A DNA stretch of 9,566 bases. Origin: an uncultured Clostridia bacterium. Lineage in GTDB: Bacteria; Bacillota; Clostridia; Christensenellales; UBA3700. Every line of letters begins with the position of its first letter. Position 1 is the first letter of the stretch. Of the stretch, positions 1-6,207 are shown one piece after another. A model generated the notes under the pieces. The model did not search any database and had not been told where the DNA came from. It saw nothing but the letters and a program-made list of their open reading frames with translations. The translations under genes were made by a program, and so were the position numbers. The DNA lies in NCBI GenBank assembly GCA_947176975.1, contig CAMWSW010000028.1, positions 1-9,566 of the forward strand, given 5' to 3'.

Positions 1-613
1 CAAACATACCGCTCACCTGATAGCCCCAACTGCCCTCGTAAGGATATTCGCATATAGGAAGTATCTCCACGTGCGTGTATCCCATCTGCTTGATATAAGG
101 CACCAGCTCGTCCGCCAAATCGCGATAATTGAGAATATTGCCGTCGGCGTATCTTCTCCAGCTACCCACGTGCAATTCGTAAATATTCATTGGAGAATGG
201 AAAGGGTCGAATTTTTCTCTATCGGCGATCCAATTCTTATCCGTCCACTTGAAAGAAGATACATAAAGCTTTGACGCGTTGGCAGGCGAAGTTTCGCTAT
301 GTCTTGCGTACGGATCGGCTTTGAGTCTCAACTTGCCGTCGGCAGTCTCTACGCTGAATTTATATATATCGTATATCTTGAGCCCCTCGACGAAGCCCTC
401 CCATATACCGTCGCTGATTTTTGTCATTGGGTGAATTTCTCTGTCCCAATTGTTGAAGTCTCCGACTACGCTGACAGACTTTGCGTGAGGCGCCCAAACT
501 CTGAACGTCCACCCCTCCTTGCCGTCTAGCTCGCTTTGATGAGGCGACATAAACTTATAAGCCTCATAATTTGTACCCTCGTGAAAGAGATAAACCGGTA
601 TTTTTTTGTCCAA
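1..613 (-). CDS. glgB: 1,4-alpha-glucan branching enzyme, N-terminal part (cut by window edge)
   Basis: This is the first 204 codons of a glycogen branching enzyme, which cleaves alpha-1,4-glucan chains and rejoins them as alpha-1,6 branches during glycogen synthesis in the cytoplasm. The translation begins MDKKIPVYLFHEGTNYEAYK. A CBM48/early-set domain follows (about residues 33-115) with FRVWAPHAKSVSVVGDFNNW. The entry to the GH13 catalytic barrel then shows MNIYELHVGSW and GYTHVEILPICEYPYEGSWG, both close to the family's usual motifs. The catalytic residues lie beyond the window edge. The start is read as TTG at 613-611, because an AAGGAG ribosome site (complement of 623-628) sits 9 nt upstream and the only upstream in-frame ATG (634) runs into TAA immediately before this TTG. 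The gene is transcribed divergently from the MATE gene. Identity is strong; the exact start is moderately sure. Confidence 0.93.
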   Translation of the reverse strand, partial: MDKKIPVYLFHEGTNYEAYKFMSPHQSELDGKEGWTFRVWAPHAKSVSVVGDFNNWDREIHPMTKISDGIWEGFVEGLKIYDIYKFSVETADGKLRLKADPYARHSETSPANASKLYVSSFKWTDKNWIADREKFDPFHSPMNIYELHVGSWRRYADGNILNYRDLADELVPYIKQMGYTHVEILPICEYPYEGSWGYQVSGMF

Positions 614-634
614 TTATTCTTTCTCCTTTTTCAT
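614..634 (-). other. Six-codon leader ORF abutting glgB
   Basis: On the minus strand, ATG at 634-632 opens a six-codon reading frame (M-K-K-E-K-E) that stops at TAA 616-614, directly followed by the TTG start of glgB in the same frame. Its codons contain the AAGGAG ribosome site used for glgB. It begins only about 4-5 nt after the expected transcription start. It could be a translated leader peptide coupled to glgB, or simply a ribosome site that happens to contain an ATG. Nothing else supports translation. Confidence 0.3.
623..628 (-). promoter_or_regulatory. Ribosome binding site of glgB
   Basis: AAGGAG on the minus strand with 9 nt before the TTG at 613. It decides in favour of TTG as the start, since no in-frame ATG lies within a usable distance. 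Confidence 0.75.
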
Positions 635-644
635 ACTTATCCAA

Positions 645-673
645 ATTATACCATATTAAAAAGTAATATTCAA
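645..673 (-). promoter_or_regulatory. SigA-type promoter of glgB
   Basis: Read on the minus strand: TTGAAT (673-668), a 17-bp spacer, and a perfect TATAAT (650-645). Transcription should start near 638-639, giving a leader of about 25 nt before the glgB TTG. AT-rich sequence lies upstream of the -35 box. This is one of the best promoter matches in the window. Confidence 0.75.
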
Positions 674-715
674 TACCGAATTTGTGAAAATGTAAATTTT
701 TTTTAAATTTTTCGC

Positions 716-751
716 TTGCGTTTTGAAATATTTGAGCGTATAACATATATG
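716..751 (+). promoter_or_regulatory. Candidate promoter of the MATE/nim-like operon
   Basis: Two overlapping solutions exist on the plus strand. One is TTGAAA (723-728), 17 bp, TATATG (746-751). The other is TTGCGT (716-721), 17 bp, TATAAC (739-744). Neither is a full consensus, so the region is a reasonable place for the promoter but the exact boxes are uncertain. Either would leave a leader of roughly 25-40 nt before the ATG at 784. Confidence 0.4.
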
Positions 752-783
752 GTAATTTTTTATGAGATATTACGGAGGCATTT

Positions 784-2211
784 ATGGCTACTAAAGACAT
801 GTCAATGGGCAAGCCTATCAAAGTTTTGTACGCCTTTGCTCTGCCGATGATAATATCCGTATTATTTCAACAGTTTTACAACATTGCAGACTCTCTCATA
901 GCAGGCAATTTCATTAATGACGACGGCATAGCTTTGGCGGCAGTCAACGCTGCGTATCCCGTAACGGTGGTATTTATCGCAATCGGCAACGGATTTGGCG
1001 TGGGCGGCAGCGTGGTAATTTCGCGAATTTTCGGATCAAAGCAATATTCGCGTACCAAGACAGCGACTTTAACCGCTTTGATAAACATATTCGTATTCGC
1101 GTTGATTTTTACTTTAGTAGGCGTATTTACCTGCAAGCCTTTGCTGTCGGCAATGAACTCCCAAGACTTGGGACAAGACGTCTTTTCTCAGAGCGTCGAT
1201 TATCTCAGCATATATATCTACGGGCTGACTTTCCTATTCGTATACAACGTGGTTAGCAGTATTTTCCAAGCTCTCGGCAATTCCAAAATGCCCCTCTTTT
1301 TGCTTATCTTCTCGACGGTACTCAACGTAATAGTGGATATTATTTTCGTCAAGTATTGCAATCTCGGCGTTAAAGGACTTGCTTGGGGCACTTTCTTGGC
1401 TCAAGGCATAGCAAGCGTGCTGTCCTTCGTATTACTGCTCGTCAATATCTCAAAATTACCCAAAGACCTACCCGTCGAAGAAAATGCGCAATGCCAAGAA
1501 GAGCAGCCTTTGACAAAAAAATCTTGGAAAGAAAATCCCATATTCTCACTTTCGATATGGTCAAGCATTATGATGATGTCTTTGCCCAGCATTTTGCAAA
1601 ACTCCACCGTATCGATAGGTCAACTCTTCATGCAAAGCCTCATCAACTCTTTCGGCAATGCAAATCTTGTGGCTGCATACGGCTCGGCTTTCAAAATCAA
1701 TTACATAATAATATCCATATTCTTGACGATATCCAACGCAATGGCGACCTTTACTTCTCAGAATATAGGCGCAGGACGATTGGACAGAGCAAAAGAAGGA
1801 CTCAAAGGCGGTCTGGTAAGTATGATAGCAATCGCTTTGGTGTCGACGACGATATATATGATATTTGCAAAAGGACTTGTGGGCGCTTTTATAAACAACA
1901 AAAACGACGAGATAATCTCAATAGGTTCGCAATTCCTCTATATACTCGCGCCGTTCTATATCGTGGTGTGCATAAAGATAATTTTCGACGGCTTTATAAG
2001 AGGCGCGGGAGATATGGCGGGATTTACATCAGCCACCATGACAGACTTATTAATAAGAGTGGGGTTGAGTTATATCTTTGTCAAAGCGTGTCACTTGTCC
2101 TACGTATCTATTTGGTGGAGTTGGCCAATCGGTTGGTTACTCGGCGCAACGGTATCCGTACTGTTCTATCTCTCAAAGAGATGGCAAAAGACGTCGTTGA
2201 GAAAGTTATAA
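784..2211 (+). CDS. MATE-family multidrug/metabolite efflux transporter
   Basis: A 475-residue polytopic membrane protein of the MATE superfamily (NorM/MepA/DinF type), which exports cationic drugs or metabolites in exchange for Na+ or H+. The N-lobe (about 16-225) starts with the typical KPIKVLYAFALPMIISVLFQ and FYNIADSLIAGNF. A charged cytoplasmic linker follows (about 224-252, containing PVEENAQCQEEQPLTKKSWK). The C-lobe (about 255-470) has LPSILQNSTVSIGQLFMQ and ATFTSQNIGAGRLDRAKEG, the lobe-2 signature. Length and two-lobe layout fit a complete 12-helix transporter. The start ATG has GGAGG (774-778) 5 nt upstream. It is followed by a nim-like gene 42 bp downstream with no terminator between, so the two are probably co-transcribed. 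Substrate cannot be read from sequence; Na+ versus H+ coupling is also unresolved. Confidence 0.92.
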   Translation: MATKDMSMGKPIKVLYAFALPMIISVLFQQFYNIADSLIAGNFINDDGIALAAVNAAYPVTVVFIAIGNGFGVGGSVVISRIFGSKQYSRTKTATLTALINIFVFALIFTLVGVFTCKPLLSAMNSQDLGQDVFSQSVDYLSIYIYGLTFLFVYNVVSSIFQALGNSKMPLFLLIFSTVLNVIVDIIFVKYCNLGVKGLAWGTFLAQGIASVLSFVLLLVNISKLPKDLPVEENAQCQEEQPLTKKSWKENPIFSLSIWSSIMMMSLPSILQNSTVSIGQLFMQSLINSFGNANLVAAYGSAFKINYIIISIFLTISNAMATFTSQNIGAGRLDRAKEGLKGGLVSMIAIALVSTTIYMIFAKGLVGAFINNKNDEIISIGSQFLYILAPFYIVVCIKIIFDGFIRGAGDMAGFTSATMTDLLIRVGLSYIFVKACHLSYVSIWWSWPIGWLLGATVSVLFYLSKRWQKTSLRKL

Positions 2212-2242
2212 TCGACTCGAATTGAAAATTTATTTAAACTAA

Positions 2243-2248
2243 AAGGAG
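2243..2248 (+). promoter_or_regulatory. Ribosome binding site of the nim-like gene
   Basis: AAGGAG, 5 nt before ATG 2254, inside the 42-bp gap after the MATE stop. No promoter or terminator is evident in that gap, which supports co-transcription with the transporter. Confidence 0.75.
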
Positions 2249-2253
2249 TACTT

Positions 2254-2709
2254 ATGAGACGAAAAGACAGACAGATGCCCAAAGAATGGGCAATGGAAAT
2301 CGTAGACAAATGCGAATGGGCTACGCTGGCGACTATCGATACCGACGGTATGCCCTACTGTATTCCCTTGAGTATAGCGCGAATCGGTGACGCCATATAC
2401 TTCCACTGCGCAAGAGAAGGAAAGAAAATAGATTGCTTTAATCGGAACGCCAACGTCTGTATATCTTGCGTAGGCAATACTCATAGACCCGACGATGAAT
2501 TTACCACCAAATACGAAAGCGCAATGGTATTTGGAAATATATCTCAAGTATTGGAAGATAAAGAAAAGATTGATGCGCTGCGGGCAATTTGCCAAAGACA
2601 TACGCCTGCCAATATGCCAAATTTCGACGAGGCAATTGCAAGAAGTCTTGCCATTACCGCAATTTGGAAAGTGACTATCGATGATATTGACGGCAAGCGC
2701 CGCAAATAA
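2254..2709 (+). CDS. NimA-like pyridoxamine-phosphate-oxidase-fold flavoprotein
   Basis: A 151-residue protein of the split-barrel flavin-binding superfamily, closest in pattern to the Nim (5-nitroimidazole reductase/resistance) group. Visible signatures are CEWATLATIDTDGMPYCIPL (residues 20-39), the first two strands, and AIYFHCAREGKKIDCFNRN (48-66), the FMN/phosphate-facing segment with His51 at the place where Nim proteins keep a histidine. Further on are FTTKYESAMVFGNISQVL and a C-terminal TAIWKVTIDDIDGKR. Length is normal for the family. An AAGGAG (2243-2248) sits 5 nt before the ATG. It follows the MATE exporter by 42 bp, suggesting a joint detoxification or redox role, but this is inference; most family members have no proven substrate. 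Its stop lies 2 bp from the convergent ung stop. Fold assignment is strong, activity is not. Confidence 0.86.
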   Translation: MRRKDRQMPKEWAMEIVDKCEWATLATIDTDGMPYCIPLSIARIGDAIYFHCAREGKKIDCFNRNANVCISCVGNTHRPDDEFTTKYESAMVFGNISQVLEDKEKIDALRAICQRHTPANMPNFDEAIARSLAITAIWKVTIDDIDGKRRK

Positions 2710-2711
2710 AT

Positions 2712-3389
2712 CTATTCGCCTCTTCTGCTCCAATCAATCGGCGTTCTGCCGTGTTTAATCAAAAATTCATTAGCTTTTGAAAAGTGTTTGCACTCCAAAA
2801 ATCCGTTGTAAAATGACAGCGGACTTGGATGTACGCATTTGAGGACGAGATGCTTTGACTCGTCGATAAATTTTGCCTTGGCTTTTGCCGGATTACCCCA
2901 CAACATAAATACCGTAGGATAAGGCGAATCGCTTATCATTTTGATTACGCTGTCAGTAAATCTCTCCCAACCTATACCCGCGTGACTTTGAGGTTTGCCT
3001 TCTCTCACCGTAAGAACCGTGTTGAGAAGCAACACGCCCTCGTCTGCCCAACCAGTCAAATCTCCGCAATCGCTCTGCGGTATGCCGAGATCATATTCCA
3101 AAGCCTTGTAAATATTGACAAGCGACGGCGGGCACTTGACTCCCTTGCGTACGGAAAAGCTCATTCCGTGAGCCTGTCCGTAGCCGTGATAGGGGTCTTG
3201 TCCCAAGATAACGACTTTGACGTTTTCATACGGCGTATGTTCAAAGGCAGAAAGTATCTCTTTCATTGGCGGATAAACTCGAAAATTGCTGTACTCCTCC
3301 GCCAAAAATTTGCGTATATCCTTGAAGTAATCTTGCGAAAATTCGCTCTCTAATTTTTCATCCCAACTATTGCCCAAATGCGACGACAT
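2712..3389 (-). CDS. ung: Uracil-DNA glycosylase, family 1
   Basis: A 225-residue complete UNG that removes uracil from DNA as the first step of base-excision repair. The water-activating loop is VVILGQDPYHGYGQAHGMSF, with catalytic Asp65 in GQDPYH (63-68) and the uracil-stacking Phe78. LLLNTVLTV (120-128) carries the uracil-reading Asn123. VFMLWGNPAKAK matches the family beta-strand. The DNA-intercalation loop is HPSPLS (187-192), with His187 and Leu191. It continues as FYNGFLECKHFSKANEFL, where most relatives have AYRGFFGCKHFS; this variation in the minor-groove loop is mild and all key residues are present. The start ATG (3389) is preceded by AGGGG with 7 nt spacing. It is transcribed divergently from the PHP gene and converges on the nim-like gene with 2 bp between stops. 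Confidence 0.97.
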   Translation of the reverse strand: MSSHLGNSWDEKLESEFSQDYFKDIRKFLAEEYSNFRVYPPMKEILSAFEHTPYENVKVVILGQDPYHGYGQAHGMSFSVRKGVKCPPSLVNIYKALEYDLGIPQSDCGDLTGWADEGVLLLNTVLTVREGKPQSHAGIGWERFTDSVIKMISDSPYPTVFMLWGNPAKAKAKFIDESKHLVLKCVHPSPLSFYNGFLECKHFSKANEFLIKHGRTPIDWSRRGE

Positions 3390-3400
3390 AATTGCACCCC

Positions 3401-3420
3401 TAAACTTTTTTATAAGTTTA
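3401..3420. repeat. Inverted repeat overlapping the ung -10 box (operator candidate)
   Basis: A perfect 7-bp inverted repeat, TAAACTT-N6-AAGTTTA, covers the ung -10 element and the predicted transcription start. The position is ideal for a repressor operator. AT-rich composition makes chance occurrence quite possible, and as RNA the stem would be weak. Confidence 0.4.
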
Positions 3421-3444
3421 GCATAATTTGGCGAAATATGTCAA
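3415..3444 (-). promoter_or_regulatory. Promoter of ung
   Basis: On the minus strand: perfect TTGACA (3444-3439), an 18-bp spacer ending in TGC (an extended -10 element), then TAAACT (3420-3415). Transcription should start near 3408, within the inverted repeat at 3401-3420, about 20 nt before the ATG. Confidence 0.65.
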
Positions 3445-3454
3445 CCTATCTTGT

Positions 3455-3483
3455 TTGACACCTCACTTCAAAAGGTATAAAAT
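3455..3483 (+). promoter_or_regulatory. Promoter of the PHP hydrolase gene
   Basis: Perfect TTGACA (3455-3460), a 17-bp spacer and TAAAAT (3478-3483). The expected start point (about 3490) lies only about 3 nt before the ATG at 3493, so the transcript would be leaderless or nearly so. The -35 box is 10 bp from the ung -35 box on the other strand. Confidence 0.65.
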
Positions 3484-3492
3484 ATAAATGTT

Positions 3493-4296
3493 ATGTTTGA
3501 CACTCACACACATTGCAGACACTCGCACGACAGCAAAGAAGAGCCTATTGAAATGATAGAACACGCCATATCTTTGGGTATGGACTATCTTGCTTTCACC
3601 GATCACTTTGACGGCGAATTGACTTTTCTACCCGAATTCGATTACATACCGCAGATAAATCTCCAAAAACACTTTGAAGAGATAAGCGCACTTAAAGAGC
3701 AATTCAAGGGCAAAATTGACGTCGGCGTTGGCATCGAGTGCGGGTATATGAAAGAGGCAAACGACCTCTATCTATCCAAGCTGTCACAATTTGATACAGA
3801 TATAATTATCAATTCCATTCACACGATAGAATACGAAGACTGCTATATGCCGTCGTACTTTGCAAAACGCACTAAAGCGCAGGCCTACGGCGCGTATCTC
3901 AAAGCAGTGAGAGAAAGCCTCGACGCCCCATATCATTATGACAGCGTAGGTCATATAGGCTACGTAGTACGCAAAAGCACGTACGAAGACAAGGTATTGG
4001 AATACAAGGACTTTGCAGATTTACTAGACGATATATTGAAGACTATCATTGCAAAAGGCAAAGCCTTGGAGATAAATTCGCAAAGCAAAGGCACGGGGCT
4101 TGACTTCCTCCCTACGACGGAAATTTTGAAGAGATATAAAGAATTGGGCGGTGAATTGCTTACGTTTGGCTCCGACGCTCACTTCTGCGGACGTATCGGA
4201 GAGAAATACCCTCTCGTCGCAGATTGGTTGAAGGCAAACGGTTTTAAGTATCTTTTCAAATATTTAGCGCATAAACCTATTGCAGTAAAATTATAA
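3493..4296 (+). CDS. PHP-domain phosphoesterase, histidinol-phosphatase (HisJ/HisK) type
   Basis: A 267-residue polymerase-and-histidinol-phosphatase (PHP) hydrolase. The metal-binding positions of the family are all visible: HTH (His5, His7) in MFDTHTHCRHSHD, Asp37-His38 in AFTDHFD, Glu82 in GIECGY, His110 in INSIHTI, His154 in SVGHIGY, and Asp228-x-His230 in GSDAH. The pattern and length match the HisJ family, which dephosphorylates L-histidinol phosphate in histidine synthesis, with a trinuclear metal site in the cytoplasm. No other his gene is nearby, so the substrate may instead be another phosphoester. The start must be at 3493, because the HTH motif begins at residue 5 and TAA lies in frame at 3478. 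No ribosome site stands in front, and the promoter -10 ends only 9 bp upstream. A terminator follows at 4332. Family certain, substrate only probable. Confidence 0.9.
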   Translation: MFDTHTHCRHSHDSKEEPIEMIEHAISLGMDYLAFTDHFDGELTFLPEFDYIPQINLQKHFEEISALKEQFKGKIDVGVGIECGYMKEANDLYLSKLSQFDTDIIINSIHTIEYEDCYMPSYFAKRTKAQAYGAYLKAVRESLDAPYHYDSVGHIGYVVRKSTYEDKVLEYKDFADLLDDILKTIIAKGKALEINSQSKGTGLDFLPTTEILKRYKELGGELLTFGSDAHFCGRIGEKYPLVADWLKANGFKYLFKYLAHKPIAVKL

Positions 4297-4331
4297 GCAA
4301 ATTGCGATAATCAAATTATAATCTATACGAA

Positions 4332-4361
4332 AAAACGCCTTGCAGCAATGCAAGGCGTTTT
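4332..4361. terminator. Bidirectional intrinsic terminator
   Basis: A perfect 13-bp stem, AAAACGCCTTGCA (4332-4344) paired with TGCAAGGCGTTTT (4349-4361), is closed by the loop GCAA, a stable GNRA tetraloop. The plus-strand transcript has a TTTT-ATCTTT tail; the minus-strand transcript ends in six Ts (complement of 4330-4335). It lies between the convergent ends of the PHP gene (stop 4296) and the giant lipoprotein gene (stop 4381), so it can serve both. Confidence 0.93.
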
Positions 4362-4380
4362 ATCTTTGTAACTTATATTA

Positions 4381-6207
4381 CTATGCTACTTCTTCCGTAG
4401 ACTCAGTCTCTGACACAGTAGACGCTTGGCTATACTCAACCGTTCTGCCATCTGGGTTAAAGTTGGAATCCCAACCGCTTGGCTTGGAAGTATGCGCCGT
4501 CTTAATCGTCAAACTGTTGCAACCTTCAAAGGCGTAGGCTTCTATAGTCGTTACGGAAGTCGGGATAATAATTTCCTTAATTCTCGTATTGCCCTTAAAC
4601 GCAGAAGCTCTTATCTTCGTAACAGCATAGTCTCTTTCGTTGAAGTTAATGGACTCAGGTACCGTATAACTCGTGTTGAGAGATCCGGCCGCTATACTTA
4701 CCCCAATCAATTCCGCGTGTCCGTCGTTGTAGAAGAGATATGTGTACTCTGCAGGCAAAGCAGGCGACTTTGACGTATCCTTGTATGTCTGCGGCAATCC
4801 CGCAACGTTCCATACTTCATCGTGCGTCTGCGTAAACTTTTTCAACAGCGTTCCTATGCTTCCCATGATGTTAGTCAAGTCAAGGTCACCCAAATCGCTG
4901 ACGCCTATCTTGGTGTCCCAGCCAATCGCATATCCCGTAAGCGGTTTCTTTTCTTTTCCTAAGTACAACGTCAAGTTGTCTATACCTATGAATGCAAGTC
5001 CGCCGATCTTGGAGACGCTAGCAGGAATATAAATCTGCTTGAGCGCCATATTCATCAAGAATGCTTGCTCGCCGATTTCTTCGAGCGTAGACGGCAAGTT
5101 GACCGTCGAGAGTACTATGTTATTAGCGAATACTTTCTTACCTATCTTCTTGATATTCTCGCCGAGAGTAACGGTATTAAGTATATTCATGCCCGACAAC
5201 AATTCGTCTGCGAGTACTTCTACTCTATACTCGACTTCCTTATACGTTACGGTACCCGGAACTTCAAGATTCGTCTTCGTAGCCTTGTTGCCAAGATATT
5301 CTGCTACTATCGCGCTGCCGTCCGACTTGAAGATATAGTTGAAATCGCCAACTACGTCGAAGCCTATTACACCCCAATAGAGAGTTCTCACTCCCGTGCC
5401 ATCGTTGCCTATCTTAGCGTCGCGGTTCTTGTTCCAATCATTATTCCAACCGCTTGGAGTATCTGTTTCGATAAGACCTACTTTCGGTCTCTCCATTTGG
5501 ATATAAACGTCTGCAGTAACGCCGCTGAAAGCATATTTGCCAACCTTAGCTATCGTCTTAGGAATATAGATACTTGAAAGGTTGGTACAGTTTTCAAATG
5601 CCGATACCGCAATTTGCGTAACGTTGTAATACTTATCTTCATACTCGATAGTATAAATATCTCTTACTTCTTCCGTCTTGCCTACGTCTTTCCACTCGGT
5701 GGAAGTAAAGGACGCGGCCTTGTACGTTAAATCGGCAGGGATATAAGCGTTTGGCGCAGTATTGTTGATAAATCTATCTACGTAAGCATTGCCGTCCTCA
5801 AAGAGCATATATTGGAAATCGCCTACCGAGAACACGCCGTCTACGCCGTAGGTAACGGGTCTATCGCTCTCATGCCAATCCCAAGTCATTAATCCGCCTC
5901 TATTCCAATACTCCGACCAACCTTTCGGTTTGGTTAAAGAGCCCGTAGCCTTTTTAGCCTGAACGTAGATACCGCCGGTATCCGTAAGAACGAGTCCCGC
6001 AAAAGCGTAAGCATCTACCCTTGTAATGGTACTTGGAATATATATGCTACCAATTGAATTTGGAGTAACGCTATCGGTGGACAAACCTTTTTCCTTGACA
6101 GTAGTCACCTTCTTGCCGTTGGCTGCCATAGGAAGTATAAGATTGATTTGCGAATCCTCAACTCCCTCATATCCTACAATCTCATTTGCATCGTTAAACT
6201 TCAATCC
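4381..6207 (-). other. BspA-like LRR_5 region of the lipoprotein (about four modules)
   Basis: C-terminal residues 1064-1671. About four related modules each pair a short strand with a turn (MLFEDGNAYV, YIFKSDGSAIV, YLFYNDGHAEL; the first module is more divergent) with LRR segments of the form IYIPSTITRVDAYAF, IYIPKTIAKVGKYAF, VNLPSTLEEIGEQAF, IYIPASVSKIGGLAF and IIIPTSVTTIEAYAF. They mostly end in a Trp linker (PKGWSEYWN, PSGWNNDWN, PSGWDSNFN; GYAIGWDTKI is degenerate). This is the known architecture of BspA-type Treponema-pallidum-like LRR proteins, often adhesins. Confidence 0.88.

Noticed and set aside
564..821. A minus-strand open frame of 85 codons across the glgB/MATE intergenic region
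   Set aside because: It runs through both promoters and the N-terminus of glgB in another frame, with no recognisable domain; a near-consensus promoter lies inside it.
1383..2225. A long open frame on the plus strand overlapping the MATE gene
   Set aside because: It lies out of frame inside the well-supported transporter gene, has an Arg/His-rich low-sense translation, no family resemblance and no ribosome site.
2239..2733. A minus-strand open frame opposite the nim-like gene
   Set aside because: It is fully antisense to a gene with clear family motifs and a good ribosome site.
2691..2751. Short hairpins CGGC-AAGC-GCCG (2691-2702) and CGGC-GTTCT-GCCG (2739-2751) as terminators
   Set aside because: Only 4-bp stems, within coding sequence and without T-runs.
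3488..3490. ATG just upstream of the PHP start
   Set aside because: It is out of frame with the PHP protein.
4381..4440. C-terminal sortase (LPXTG) signal on the giant protein
   Set aside because: The tail ends in Ser/Thr/Glu-rich residues without LPXTG, a hydrophobic segment or a basic end.
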